Shown here: in pieces, positions 55,710 to 64,000 of the stretch
Layout of the letters: each line of letters opens with the position of its first letter
Position numbering within the stretch: the stretch's first letter is position 1
Assembly (NCBI RefSeq): GCF_000321225.1
Contig: NW_004450660.1
Location: forward strand, 1,767,509 to 1,831,508
Reading direction: 5' to 3'
Length of the DNA: 64,000 nt
DNA from: Odobenus rosmarus divergens
Taxonomy: Eukaryota; Chordata; Mammalia; Carnivora; Odobenidae
Translations under genes and position numbers: made by a program
The notes under the pieces: model-generated
The model's database searches: none
What the model saw: only the letters and a program-made list of their open reading frames with translations
Told to the model about the DNA's origin: nothing

Positions 55710-55930
55710 AGACCAGGGAGGGGCGCCTGGGTGGCTCAGTCAGTGAAGCGTCTGCTTTCGGCTCAGATCATGATCCCAGGGTCCTGGGATCGAGCTCAGC
55801 ATCGGGCTCCCTGCTCAGTGGGGAGCCTGCTTCGCCCTCTGCCTCTGTCTGCCGCTTCCCCTGCTTGTGCTCTCTCTCTGTCAAATAAGTAAAATCTTAA
55901 AAAAAAAAAAAAAAAAAGCAAGCCCAGGGA
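55710..55930 (+). mobile_element. CAN-SINE
   Basis: The element is 55720-55917. The flanks 'agaccaggga' and 'agcccaggga' differ at one base. 'gcgtctgctttcggctcaga' subfamily, shortened TC-rich part, A20 tail. Confidence 0.95.
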
Positions 55931-57164
55931 AAGGCAGAGTGTTGGTGGGTAAGGAGCATACTTTCTGGTGGGTTTGCTCAAACCAATTTAGCAATCTCTA
56001 CTGACTGCTGAACCTGCACTAAAAAGAAAACAATTGTACATCACAGGTATTCCCAATAGGATATTTTTTTAGTACTCTGTATTAAAGTAATTTTGATTTT
56101 TGAATCGAGACCTGAATCCAGTTGTTAATCCCCTTTTCAGAAGATTTATATTGTGATTTCTAGCTTAGTCTTCTCTCACTGTTTTGAATCATCACCCAAG
56201 TGTGACTGTCCCTGCTGAATAGCAATATTCTTCTCTCTCAGTGTCTTACTTTCAAAGACAAAATTCAGGGTTTCTTATCTCGAAGAACAGCTTTCTGTCT
56301 TGTTTCTCATGGCCAGCAGAGGGCGCCAGGGTAAGGCTCACAGGAGTGTCAGATTGGGCTACTCCCAAGTGGTGAAAGATCTCCTACCTCTCCAGAGAAG
56401 TGACATTTCACCCGAGGGTTTCTCAGCACACACAAAAAAGACCTGAGAAATAGAGCTACATCTCCTGGGACCACAGGTAAAATAATCTTGATTTGGGACT
56501 GAGAAGAGCTTTGCAACCACATCCACCCCTGGCAGGTGAGAGAAAGCCGGTTAGCGCTTCTTTGGAGAATCATAAAAACGAAAGGAGAAAGCAGCAGAAT
56601 CCTGGATCTGGGTGATTATTCATCATCATCACAAAACTCGGGGCTGGGGTGTGGGGAGCAGAGATACTCGGGAGATCAGGGACCGACTCAAGCTCTATGG
56701 TTGATAAACTATATGAATATTATTTTGTCATCTATCACATTTTTTCCTGTTCTGTTTCTTCCTATCCTGTAGATAATCCCCATATTGTATAAAAGTAATC
56801 TCTTCGACTTAGTAAAATGTATATTATAGTCATACATACTACTCTGTGAGTTTTGAATGGCCAGTCTGATGATCAGAAAACTTCGTAAAGTTTCCTGGCA
56901 TGTTGCAATGGCATCTTCAACCAGTGTCTATGTGCCTTTGCTAAAAACTTGTGGGTCAGTTTTGCTTCTTAATACTGGGTAAGACTGAGCAATAAAAAGC
57001 TATGGTATACCTATCATGTTCAAGGAGCACACAAGGCAATGCAAGGGCTACAGATAAATTCAAAATATGGTCCCTGAATACAAGAGGCTGACTTCCCTAC
57101 TAGGAAGAGGCGGCATGGCCCAAAACGTACCAAAGAAGTATCAAGTAATCTATTTAATGATAAT
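55931..57164. other. 1.2 kb stretch without recognised gene
   Basis: Single-copy-looking, with no repeat I can name and no protein-like frame. Confidence 0.4.
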
Positions 57165-57400
57165 GATGGTAATAATACTAACTACTGTGTATTGAGTGCT
57201 TACTCTTTTCCAGTCACTGTGCTAAATGCTTTATATACATTTTCTCACTAAATCCTCCAAACTTCTTTGTGAGGTAGGTACAATTATTGTTGTCATCCTA
57301 AGAATAAAGTAACCGAGGCACACAAAGTTTAAATAACTTGCCAGGATGTGATTCCACACTGTCTGACGCCCAAGACCATGCCCTTAGAGATCCAGTGATC
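57165..57400 (-). mobile_element. MIR SINE, reverse orientation, near full length
   Basis: 'attgagtgcttactcttttc', 'cagtcactgtgctaaatgct', 'ctcactaaatcctccaaact', 'gaggtaggtacaattattgt', 'gtaaccgaggcacacaaagt' and 'aaataacttgccaggatgtg'. Confidence 0.8.
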
Positions 57401-57444
57401 TATAGTGCTTCGTGAGAGCAGTGGGAGTTCTAAGGTAGGAGATC

Positions 57445-57560
57445 AGTGTGGGCTAGAGGAGGCCTTCTCAGAGGAAGGTTTGGCAAGAGGGCCAAGTGTG
57501 GGTTCGGGCCAAGTGGAGGAGAGAGAGTGAGAGCACATACAGGCAGAGAACTGAAAACGC
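57445..57560 (-). mobile_element. L2 relic, reverse orientation
   Basis: 'gaggaggccttctcagagga', 'aggtttggcaagagggccaa' and 'gcacatacaggcagagaact' loosely follow the reversed L2 3' region. The 125-codon minus-strand frame at 57443-57820 crosses it and is not a gene. Confidence 0.45.
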
Positions 57561-57958
57561 ACAAGGCAGCTTAGGCTTCCAGGAGGAGAGCTGCTGCCGG
57601 CTGGAGATGCTTGTGCATGTACATAAGTGAGCGGCAAATGGTCGCTTGGGAAAAGCAGGTTGAAGGCAGGTAATGGAAGGACCTCCTGGAATAACACCTT
57701 TAGAAACTGGGCTTCAAAAAGGTAGAATTGGAGCAAGACAGACAATAAGTAGATCACTCCAGTGGTTCTCCATGCGAGGCAGTGAAGTCCAGTCCTTGAG
57801 TGCTGGGCAGGAAATGACAACAGGAGAGGAGATGTCCCCAGTGGGACCTGGCTAAATTCTGACCCCAGGCACCTTATATTCTAATCCCTATCAGGAAGTA
57901 TCACCCACTAGTGTATTTTACAATTTTGGCACATTCACCTAAAAAACAAAAACTATCT

Positions 57959-58197
57959 CTGACAGGTACTTTTTTTTTTTAAAGATTTTATTTATTTATT
58001 TGTCAGAGAGAGAGCAGGTGCACACAAGCAGGGGGGAGCGGCAGACAGAAGGAGAAGCAGGCTTGCCGCTGGGCAGGCTCCATGCTGAGCAAGGAGCCCA
58101 ATGCAGGACTCGATCCCAGGACCCTGGGATCATGACCTGAGCCAAAAGGCAGACGCTTAACTGACTGAGCCACCCAGGCGCCCCTGACAGGTATTTT
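57959..58197 (-). mobile_element. CAN-SINE, reverse orientation
   Basis: The element is 57973-58183. 'ctgacaggta' is repeated at 57959-57968 and 58184-58193. The long GA-rich part contains an extra 'gccgctgggcaggctccat' segment relative to other copies. It ends 'gagccacccaggcgcccc'. Confidence 0.95.
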
Positions 58198-58234
58198 ATT
58201 ACGTCCTTTTCATATCCCTGTCCCTGTCACAACA

Positions 58235-58385
58235 AGTGGGCTTAGGAATTATCACCACGACCATCATCATCATCACTGTGTTACTGATGGGGAAACTGAG
58301 GCTCAGAGAGCACATGACTTACTAAGAACCTCCCCAATAGGAAATAACCGAGACAAAGCTCAAACCCAGATCATCGCACTCCAGG
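58235..58385 (-). mobile_element. MIR SINE fragment, reverse orientation
   Basis: 'tgatggggaaactgaggctc', 'agagagcacatgacttacta' and 'gctcaaacccagatcatcgc' with a short (CAT)n. Reversed MIR core and head. Confidence 0.68.
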
Positions 58386-58399
58386 ACAGTCACGAATGC

Positions 58400-58600
58400 A
58401 CTCTGCAAATTATTGACTGAGCAGTCACAATACGCCGTGTGCCTGATGTTGAGTGTCCAGAGATAAGTCACTCTACCCACCGCTTTAGGGAGCTCACAGC
58501 ATTTAAGGGAATAAAGCCATACAATTGCTAATGATAGATGAGAAAGTCTATTCCAAGCGTCTCAACATTTGTAATTCGGATGAATGTGTATATAAAAATG
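58400..58600 (-). mobile_element. Probable L2 tail, reverse orientation
   Basis: 'attgactgagcagtcacaat', 'gtgcctgatgttgagtgtcc' and 'gctttagggagctcacagca' match the reversed L2 terminus loosely. Confidence 0.42.
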
Positions 58601-59014
58601 AGAGCACTTTCTAAAAGTAAAAAGGTTAATTCACACGCAATTTCTTTCATCTCTCACTTCATGCCTGGGAAGAGCTGAGAAGGGCCAGCTGCCCTTCCTA
58701 CAGAGTGCGACCAAAATGAGATGAGTCTGATTTGTAGTTGGCCAAGAAAGTCGTTCTCACCACTTCAGTCGCTGCTTTAGGAGAGGAGGCAAGTGCTGAC
58801 TGTTACCAGCCCGCCCCCTGCTGGAGCCAAGCAGAACTAACCCGCAATTCCAGGGAAGAGGCTCCTGTGGGCAATCTAGTACGACTATTCTCTTCTTTGG
58901 ACCTTAGGGCGTGGGTTGACACTCCATAGTTGCTCCCAGCCACCCCTTTTAATAGATTCAGCTTGGTGAAGTGGGACCCTGAGGAGGCTTTTGGGAAAGG
59001 AAGTCATAAAGATT
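58601..59014. other. Stretch without recognised gene
   Basis: Nothing recognised. Confidence 0.35.
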
Positions 59015-59172
59015 TTGTAAGCTGTGGAGTCAGACAGACCTAAGCACATTTCTAACTTGGCCACTCACTTGCTATGTCATTTTAAAGATACTAGTCAGCC
59101 TCTCTAAACCTGTTGCATTGCCTGTAAGATGAGATTCCTGGCCATCAAATATGTGTTGAATGAATGAATGAA
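59015..59172 (+). mobile_element. MIR SINE with (GAAT)n end
   Basis: 'tgtggagtcagacagaccta', 'tttctaacttggccactcac', 'agcctctctaaacctgttgc' and 'tgcctgtaagatgagattcc' are MIR. It is followed by 'gttgaatgaatgaatgaaga', a small tetranucleotide run. Confidence 0.68.
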
Positions 59173-59207
59173 GAGAATGCATGAAGACATTTTTGGTGGT
59201 TGGATTA

Positions 59208-59325
59208 GAAAAAAATATATATATATATACACACTTTATATATATATATATAAAGCACACACACACACACACATATATAATATATATAAAAGAACTTTAT
59301 ATATATTTTAAATATATATAAAGCA
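59208..59325. repeat. Compound (TA)n(CA)n(TA)n microsatellite
   Basis: About 118 bases of TA and CA runs joined by repeated 'actttatatata' and 'aaagcac' segments. The recurrence of 'tttatatata...aaagca' (59235-59263 and 59303-59324) suggests slippage of a larger unit. Confidence 0.9.
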
Positions 59326-60104
59326 CCTATTGTAGCGTATGACACCAAGACAAAAATAAATGGTAGCTAGGAGGTATTATCAGTAGAGCAGATTTGTAAC
59401 CAAAACCAAGTTCATATGCCTACCATTCAGCAAAGCTGATCACTGAGACAGCGAGTATGCAGCAAGGAAAGGGTTTACTGGAGAGACAGCCAGATGAGGA
59501 GATGGAAGGGCAAGCGTCAAATCCACCTCCCCTGACTGAGATTAGAATAAGTTTTACAATCATAGCAGCTGGGATTATATACATATTGAAGAAAAGGGTG
59601 GGGAAATATAATACTATTCATGAAGAAAGATGGAGCATCTACACTGAGCAAACATCTATGTAACATACATCCCATGTTCACTTTGGGGTGGAGATTTGAC
59701 ATGAAAATGAGGCAAAATTTGGCCCCTGACATCAGGAGGTGATGTGTAAGACAAGGAGAGGGCTGTGCACATGCTCCAAAAGGTGGTATAAACTGGATGG
59801 GGTCTAGGGCTCCTTATCTCTGGGAAAGAATGCAGAGCCTAGCTTGTTCGTAGGCTAGAATCATATCAGTGACCTTCATTTGTGTCAGCCCAGGCCTCTG
59901 TGGAGACAGCTAGTGGATTTGTTAGTGAGGTCTGAAAAGAAACAATAGCTGATTAGGGAGAAACAAGTCTCTGAAAAACAAGCTTTAAATTTTCTCTTAG
60001 TCTCAACCTCCTTAACCCTATGGGACACAGTTTCAGAAGTTATATAGGAATACAAGTCTAGTGGGAATTTTTGGAGGAATAACCCATGGATTTTTGCATT
60101 TAAG
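59326..60104. other. Stretch without recognised gene
   Basis: Single-copy-looking. Small frames on both strands at 59457-59732 show no features. Confidence 0.4.
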
Positions 60105-60185
60105 CCTTGTAACAATTCTAAAAGCCAAATACTATTATTTTTTCATGTTGCAGATAAAGAAAATAAGGCTCAGCAAATTCAAGTA
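60105..60185 (-). mobile_element. MIR SINE fragment, reverse orientation
   Basis: 'ttgtaacaattctaaaagcc', 'ttcatgttgcagataaagaa' and 'aataaggctcagcaaattca'. Reversed MIR core. Confidence 0.5.
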
Positions 60186-60969
60186 TCGTAGATGCCGGTG
60201 GTTATCCACCTAATACTCTTTCTTCCTTGTGGTCAGAGTTCACTTTTATTCACACGCCCATCTCTCCCCAGGTGGCTTTGGCTTAGGTGGAACAAGGGAC
60301 CTAGTTATGTTCAACAAATCATGAAATGAGCTATGCTGGGGTGGGGGGATCCTGGGAAAGGATTACCAGCTAATAAAAAGAGATACATAGGAAGGAAAAT
60401 TTCCACTTTTTCCTTCAGATATTGTGTCTGGATGTAACTCAGGGAACCAAATAGCTAAAGACAATACCAATACATATAAGATGGCCGAGTAGAAAGATGG
60501 ACAGAATCTGGGTTCTTTGTGATCTTATCAAGCTATTGAATCAACCAATCCTACAGAAGTTCTATCCTGACTTCTTAATATACGAGATAGTGGGGTTCTT
60601 CTTTTTAAGCCTTTGAGGCTTAGTTTCCTATTACTTGCACTGAAAAGCTTCTTAACAGATTGATTAAGTAACTTGGTGACGTTCACACATCTAGCAAATA
60701 GCAGATCAACCTCTTAATTTCCCCACCCTCCTACCCCCCCCATACCCCCAGTTCAGGTCCTCTGGACAGGCCGGGGAGCACAGCAGTGGGAACCCTGAGC
60801 AGCATCAGGACTCTGGTGCCTCTGAAGAGTCACTGACTAGAAGAGGAGGAGACACAGAAAACTGGATTGGATCATTCCTGGGATGACCCCGTAGCCGTTC
60901 CTATTCTTTATACCAATGTTCTTCCAGATCTGAGAAACCCACCTCCTTAAGAATTTCCTGTCTACTCTT
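60186..60969. other. Stretch without recognised gene
   Basis: Nothing recognised, apart from a weak MIR-like trace near 60640-60720. Confidence 0.35.
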
Positions 60970-61180
60970 GGGGTGCCTGAAGGCTCAGTCAGTTAAGCAT
61001 CTGCCTTCAGCTCAGGTCATGATCTCGGGGTCCTGGGATGGAGCCCTGCATTGAGCCCCGCATGTAGCTCCCTGCTCAGCAGGGAGTCAGCTTCTCCCTC
61101 TCCCTCTGCCCCTCCCCACCACTCATGCTCTCTTGAGTGCACACTCTCTCAAATAAATAAATAAAATATTTAAAAAAAAA
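60970..61180 (+). mobile_element. CAN-SINE (first of an adjoining pair)
   Basis: 'ggggtgcctgaaggctcagt', 'gttaagcatctgccttcagc', a doubled 'gccctgcattgagccccgca' segment, 'ccctgctcagcagggagtca', and an (AAAT)n tail ending in an A-run. The A box is damaged ('gcctgaaggctcag'). Confidence 0.94.
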
Positions 61181-61185
61181 TCTTT

Positions 61186-61400
61186 GGGGCGCCTGGGTGG
61201 CTCCGGTGGTTAAGCGTCTGCCTTTGGCTCAGGTCATGATCCCGGGGTCCTGGGATCAAGCCCCACGTCGGGCTCCCTGCTCGGCGGGAAGCCTGCTTCT
61301 CCCTCTCCCACTCCCCCTGCTGGTGTTCCCTCTCTCGCTGTGTCTCTCTCTGTCAAATAAATAAAATCTTAAAAAAAATTTAAAAAAATAAAAATTTATT
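61186..61400 (+). mobile_element. CAN-SINE (second of the pair)
   Basis: 'ggggcgcctgggtggctccg' starts within 8 bases of the A-tail of the first SINE. Subfamily 'gcgtctgcctttggctcagg', 'ccctgctcggcgggaagcct', tail 'aaataaataaaatcttaaaa'. It is less diverged than its upstream neighbour, so it probably inserted into that element's tail. Confidence 0.95.
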
Positions 61401-61959
61401 AAAAGGTTTTCTTATCTGCTCTTTTCCTCTCTGATTCACCCTCCCTATATTGCTTATAAAACTTTCTTGCCATGAATTCTTAAGAGTTGACTGCTCTAAA
61501 TTACTTTTATCACAAAGTTCTAGGACAATTATGGTTACAAATGCTTTTACTTTTAACCAGTGTTGAACACTGTGGATATGCCCAACTAAGAAATAAAAAC
61601 TTGACGACTTATTTTTAAAAACAATTTTCAGAGGAAAGTTGTGGAGCCGTATATGAGGTCATCTTTTTTCCTTTGAAAATGAGTAAGAAGCAGCATGAGT
61701 TTTGATTCATTGAATTATCAGGGTTAATCCTTTAAATATAATTTTCAACATGTTTTCAAAGGTTAGGAAGCCATTTGTGCATTGTCTAAGCTCCACCTTC
61801 CAGCACGGATCATCCTGAATGAGTAATAATGCATCTTTTCTTGTTTCTCCTACATCCCACCCCGACCTCAGATTGTAGATGACGTGATACTCTCTGAGAA
61901 AGGAATGTAGCACAAGTTTAGTTCTGCTTTACACAGCCTTAGCTGGCATCATACTAACA
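61401..61959. other. Stretch without recognised gene
   Basis: Nothing recognised. Confidence 0.35.
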
Positions 61960-62748
61960 CTGTCTTCAAACACCACCAAAATATTGCACAAAATATCTAA
62001 AGCAATTGTCTGAAGGCACTGGAGACAACAAATCCAGACCAGACTTGAAGGAAAGCCCATGACGTGAGTTCCACATTCCTCCCAGATACTTTCCTACAGA
62101 CATTTGCAAATTGCAGAACGGGGGCATACAACAATAGTCTCACTGGACTGAAGAGGCAGAAGTCAGAGTTTGGAGTAGCTTGGAGTTTGCTACCTGGGGA
62201 GCCAAGTCCTGGAGGAGGGAGGTGAGCAGAGAAGGACACTGAAATCCTGCATATACATTTCCTCTGAAATCAGAGATCTCAGTAGTACTAGGGAGGCAGA
62301 AGTCATAATTAAAGCCTTACTAAGATAGCTTGGCACAAATCCCAGGCTTTGAATCAAAAACTCAAGAGTCCTGCCCTGAGAATAAGAGGCATGCTGTAGG
62401 AATAAGGACAAATCCATAGGAACAGGAAAAAACTGAAATGGACTAGCCCTGAGAAGCATAAAATCAAGTTTTCTCAAGATCTAGACTACCTGCCAGAAGA
62501 GAACTTAACCTTGGAAGAGGATAACATCATCTCAAGTCTTTACAATTTTTCATCGATGACTTCTGGCATTTAACCAAATATGATGATGCCTGTGAAAATA
62601 TAATAAAAAATAAAGGGGATCAAATTACTGAAATCCATGTAAAAAATATGGATAATAGAAAAAGATTTATAGGCGACGCAGATATTGACATTAGCCCACA
62701 AGTAGTTTAAAATAATAATGATTAATATGTTCAAGAAAATGTAGGAAA
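61960..62748 (+). mobile_element. Probable old L1 5' region
   Basis: From about 62340 the match is good: 'aatcaaaaactcaagagtcc', 'aaatggactagccctgagaa', 'tcaagttttctcaagatcta', 'cctgccagaagagaacttaa', 'ggaagaggataacatcatct', 'gacttctggcatttaaccaa', 'ggcgacgcagatattgacat' and 'taataatgattaatatgttc' follow the 5' part of old L1M elements as I remember it. The left limit is a guess. Confidence 0.5.
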
Positions 62749-62851
62749 AAGGGATGCCTGGGCGGCTCAGTCGGTTAAGCGGCTGCCTTCAGCTCAGGTC
62801 ATGATCCCAAGCCTACTTCTCCCTCTGCCTGCCACTCCCCCTGCTTGTGCC

Positions 62852-62905
<54 letters not shown>

Positions 62906-62960
62906 CTGACAAATAAATAAATAAAATGTCTAAAAAAAAAAGAAAAGAAAATGTAGGAAA
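62733..62960 (+). mobile_element. CAN-SINE with perfect 16-bp duplication and internal deletion
   Basis: The element is 62749-62944. 'aagaaaatgtaggaaa' flanks it at 62733-62748 and 62945-62960. After 'catgatcccaa' it jumps to 'gcctacttctccctctgcc', so roughly 45 bases including the pol III B box are absent. The TC part has grown into a (TC)n(TA)n microsatellite (62849-62905). It is inserted in an old L1. Confidence 0.96.
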
Positions 62961-63084
62961 TGGTAGCCAGAAGAGCAGTTGGAGAATTTCAACAGAGAAA
63001 TAACTCTATTTTTTAAAAAAAGCAAACAATTAGATAGTAAAATTTTAAAAGCACCAAAAACATCAATTATAGAATAGATCTAAT
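62961..63084 (+). mobile_element. Old L1 5' region, continuation
   Basis: 'tggtagccagaagagcagtt' and 'ggagaatttcaacagagaaa' continue the L1 5' sequence broken by the SINE. The join to the ORF2 part follows within about 100 bases, so most of the L1 is missing. Confidence 0.5.
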
Positions 63085-64000
63085 GAAAGACATATAGTAC
63101 TCCTATACTTACAACTACAAAAAAGTACTGAGAGAAGTAAAAGAAGACCTAAATAAATGAAGGAAGATAACATGAACATGGGATTCAAGGATATAACATT
63201 AAGATATCAATTCTCTCCACATTCATCTCTAGAGTCAGTACCATCCCAATAAAAATCTTAGCAGCTTTTCTTAAATGGTGGAAATGGACAAGCTACTTAT
63301 AATACATATATGGAAATACAAAGGATCTAAAAGAACTGAGGCAATCTCGAAGGAGAAAAACAAAACCAGGTATCAATGTGGTATTAGTATAAGAATAGAC
63401 AGTAGACAGTGGAATAGAATAGAGTTTAACAGATCCACACTCATGTGATCAGTCACTTCATGACAACGACATCACAGCAGTTCAGTGGAAGAAGGACAGA
63501 TGTTTTTTTCAATAAACAGCACTGGCTCAAATGGAAAAAAAAAGCTTGGCCCTCACCTCAAACCACACACAAAAATTCATTCAAGATGGATCATATACCT
63601 AAAGCTGAAAAGTAAAAAAACAACCAAACTTGTAGAAGAAAACACAAGAACTATCTTCAGGACCCCAGGGAGGCCACAGTTTCTTAAATAGGACGCAGGC
63701 AATACTGATAAATTGGATTTAATTAAATTAAGAAATTCCATTCAATAAATGACACTATTAAGAAAATGGAAAACTAAACCCTAGATTGGCATGCACACAC
63801 ACAGACATCTAACAAAGGATTTATATCAAGAATATCTTTTTAAACATCCTATAAATCCATAAGAAAACAATAACACAATTTTTAAAATTGGACAAGAATT
63901 CTGAGCAGGCACTTTGCAAAGAGGATACACAATGGTCAAATAGCAAATGAAAAGGTGCTCGGCATCATTACTCATGAGGGAAATGCAAATTAAAACCACA
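63085..64000 (+). mobile_element. L1 LINE ORF2 part, runs off the window
   Basis: 'aagtactgagagaagtaaaa', 'cagtaccatcccaataaaaa', 'ggtatcaatgtggtattagt', 'cagatccacactcatgtgat', 'aataaacagcactggctcaa', 'gaagaaaacacaagaactat', 'tttgcaaagaggatacacaa' and 'gaaatgcaaattaaaaccac' follow L1 ORF2 in sense orientation. The last bases reach the segment encoding the 'YHLTPVRM' motif seen in the two reverse-oriented L1s. Frame breaks are frequent, so it is inactive. Confidence 0.85.

Noticed and set aside
59208..59325. Regularly spaced short repeats resembling an array
   Set aside because: A compound dinucleotide microsatellite without spacers. CRISPR arrays do not occur in animal genomes.

Overview
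This window is non-coding mammalian nuclear DNA from a carnivoran. The main evidence is 22 recognisable copies of the tRNA-Lys-derived CAN-SINE. Each carries a head near 'gcctgggtggctcag', pol III A and B boxes, a TC-rich 3' part and an (AATAAA)-type A-rich tail. CAN-SINEs are restricted to Carnivora. The subfamilies seen here ('gttaagcgactgcc' with 'cctggagtccc', and 'gttaagcgtctgcc' with 'cagggtcctggg') look arctoid (mustelid, pinniped or bear relatives). The species is an inference. L1 copies with carnivore-style 3' ends, and ancient mammal-wide MIR, L2, MaLR LTR and hAT copies, fit a placental mammal.

I found no complete protein-coding gene, rRNA or functional tRNA. The longest open frames (159, 147, 137, 126 codons) are about what chance gives in 64 kb, or are L1 ORF2 remnants. 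The one weak coding candidate is an exon-like stretch at 48225-48379. It has a polypyrimidine tract and AG, one open frame, and a GTAGGT donor that lies inside a MIR. The window is therefore best read as an intergenic interval or a long intron.

Layout: 0-6.6 kb holds hAT, MIR and L2 relics and an old L1 split by a MaLR LTR. 7-15 kb holds microsatellites, three young SINEs, a MaLR LTR with 5-bp target duplications, MIRs, and an L1 that landed inside a MIR. 15-18.9 kb is mostly single-copy and somewhat richer in GC. 18.9-24.2 kb is a SINE cluster (7 in about 5.3 kb). 24.2-33 kb has a tiny 5'-inverted L1 end, L2 and LTR relics, two inverted hAT copies and a 90-base assembly gap. 33-39.8 kb has more SINEs and two L1 3' ends. 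39.8-53.9 kb has no CAN-SINE at all and includes an AT-rich single-copy block (about 43.1-43.87 kb) that looks like a candidate conserved non-coding element. 53.9-64 kb has two SINE-next-to-SINE pairs, MIR and L2, and L1 sequence that runs off the right edge.

There are no operons or pathways here. What can be read is the order of insertions: L2 and MIR first, then MaLR, hAT and old L1, then carnivore L1, then CAN-SINEs. I saw no sign of a new biological system. Repeat family names are from memory of consensus sequences, and boundaries of old copies are approximate (tens of bases).
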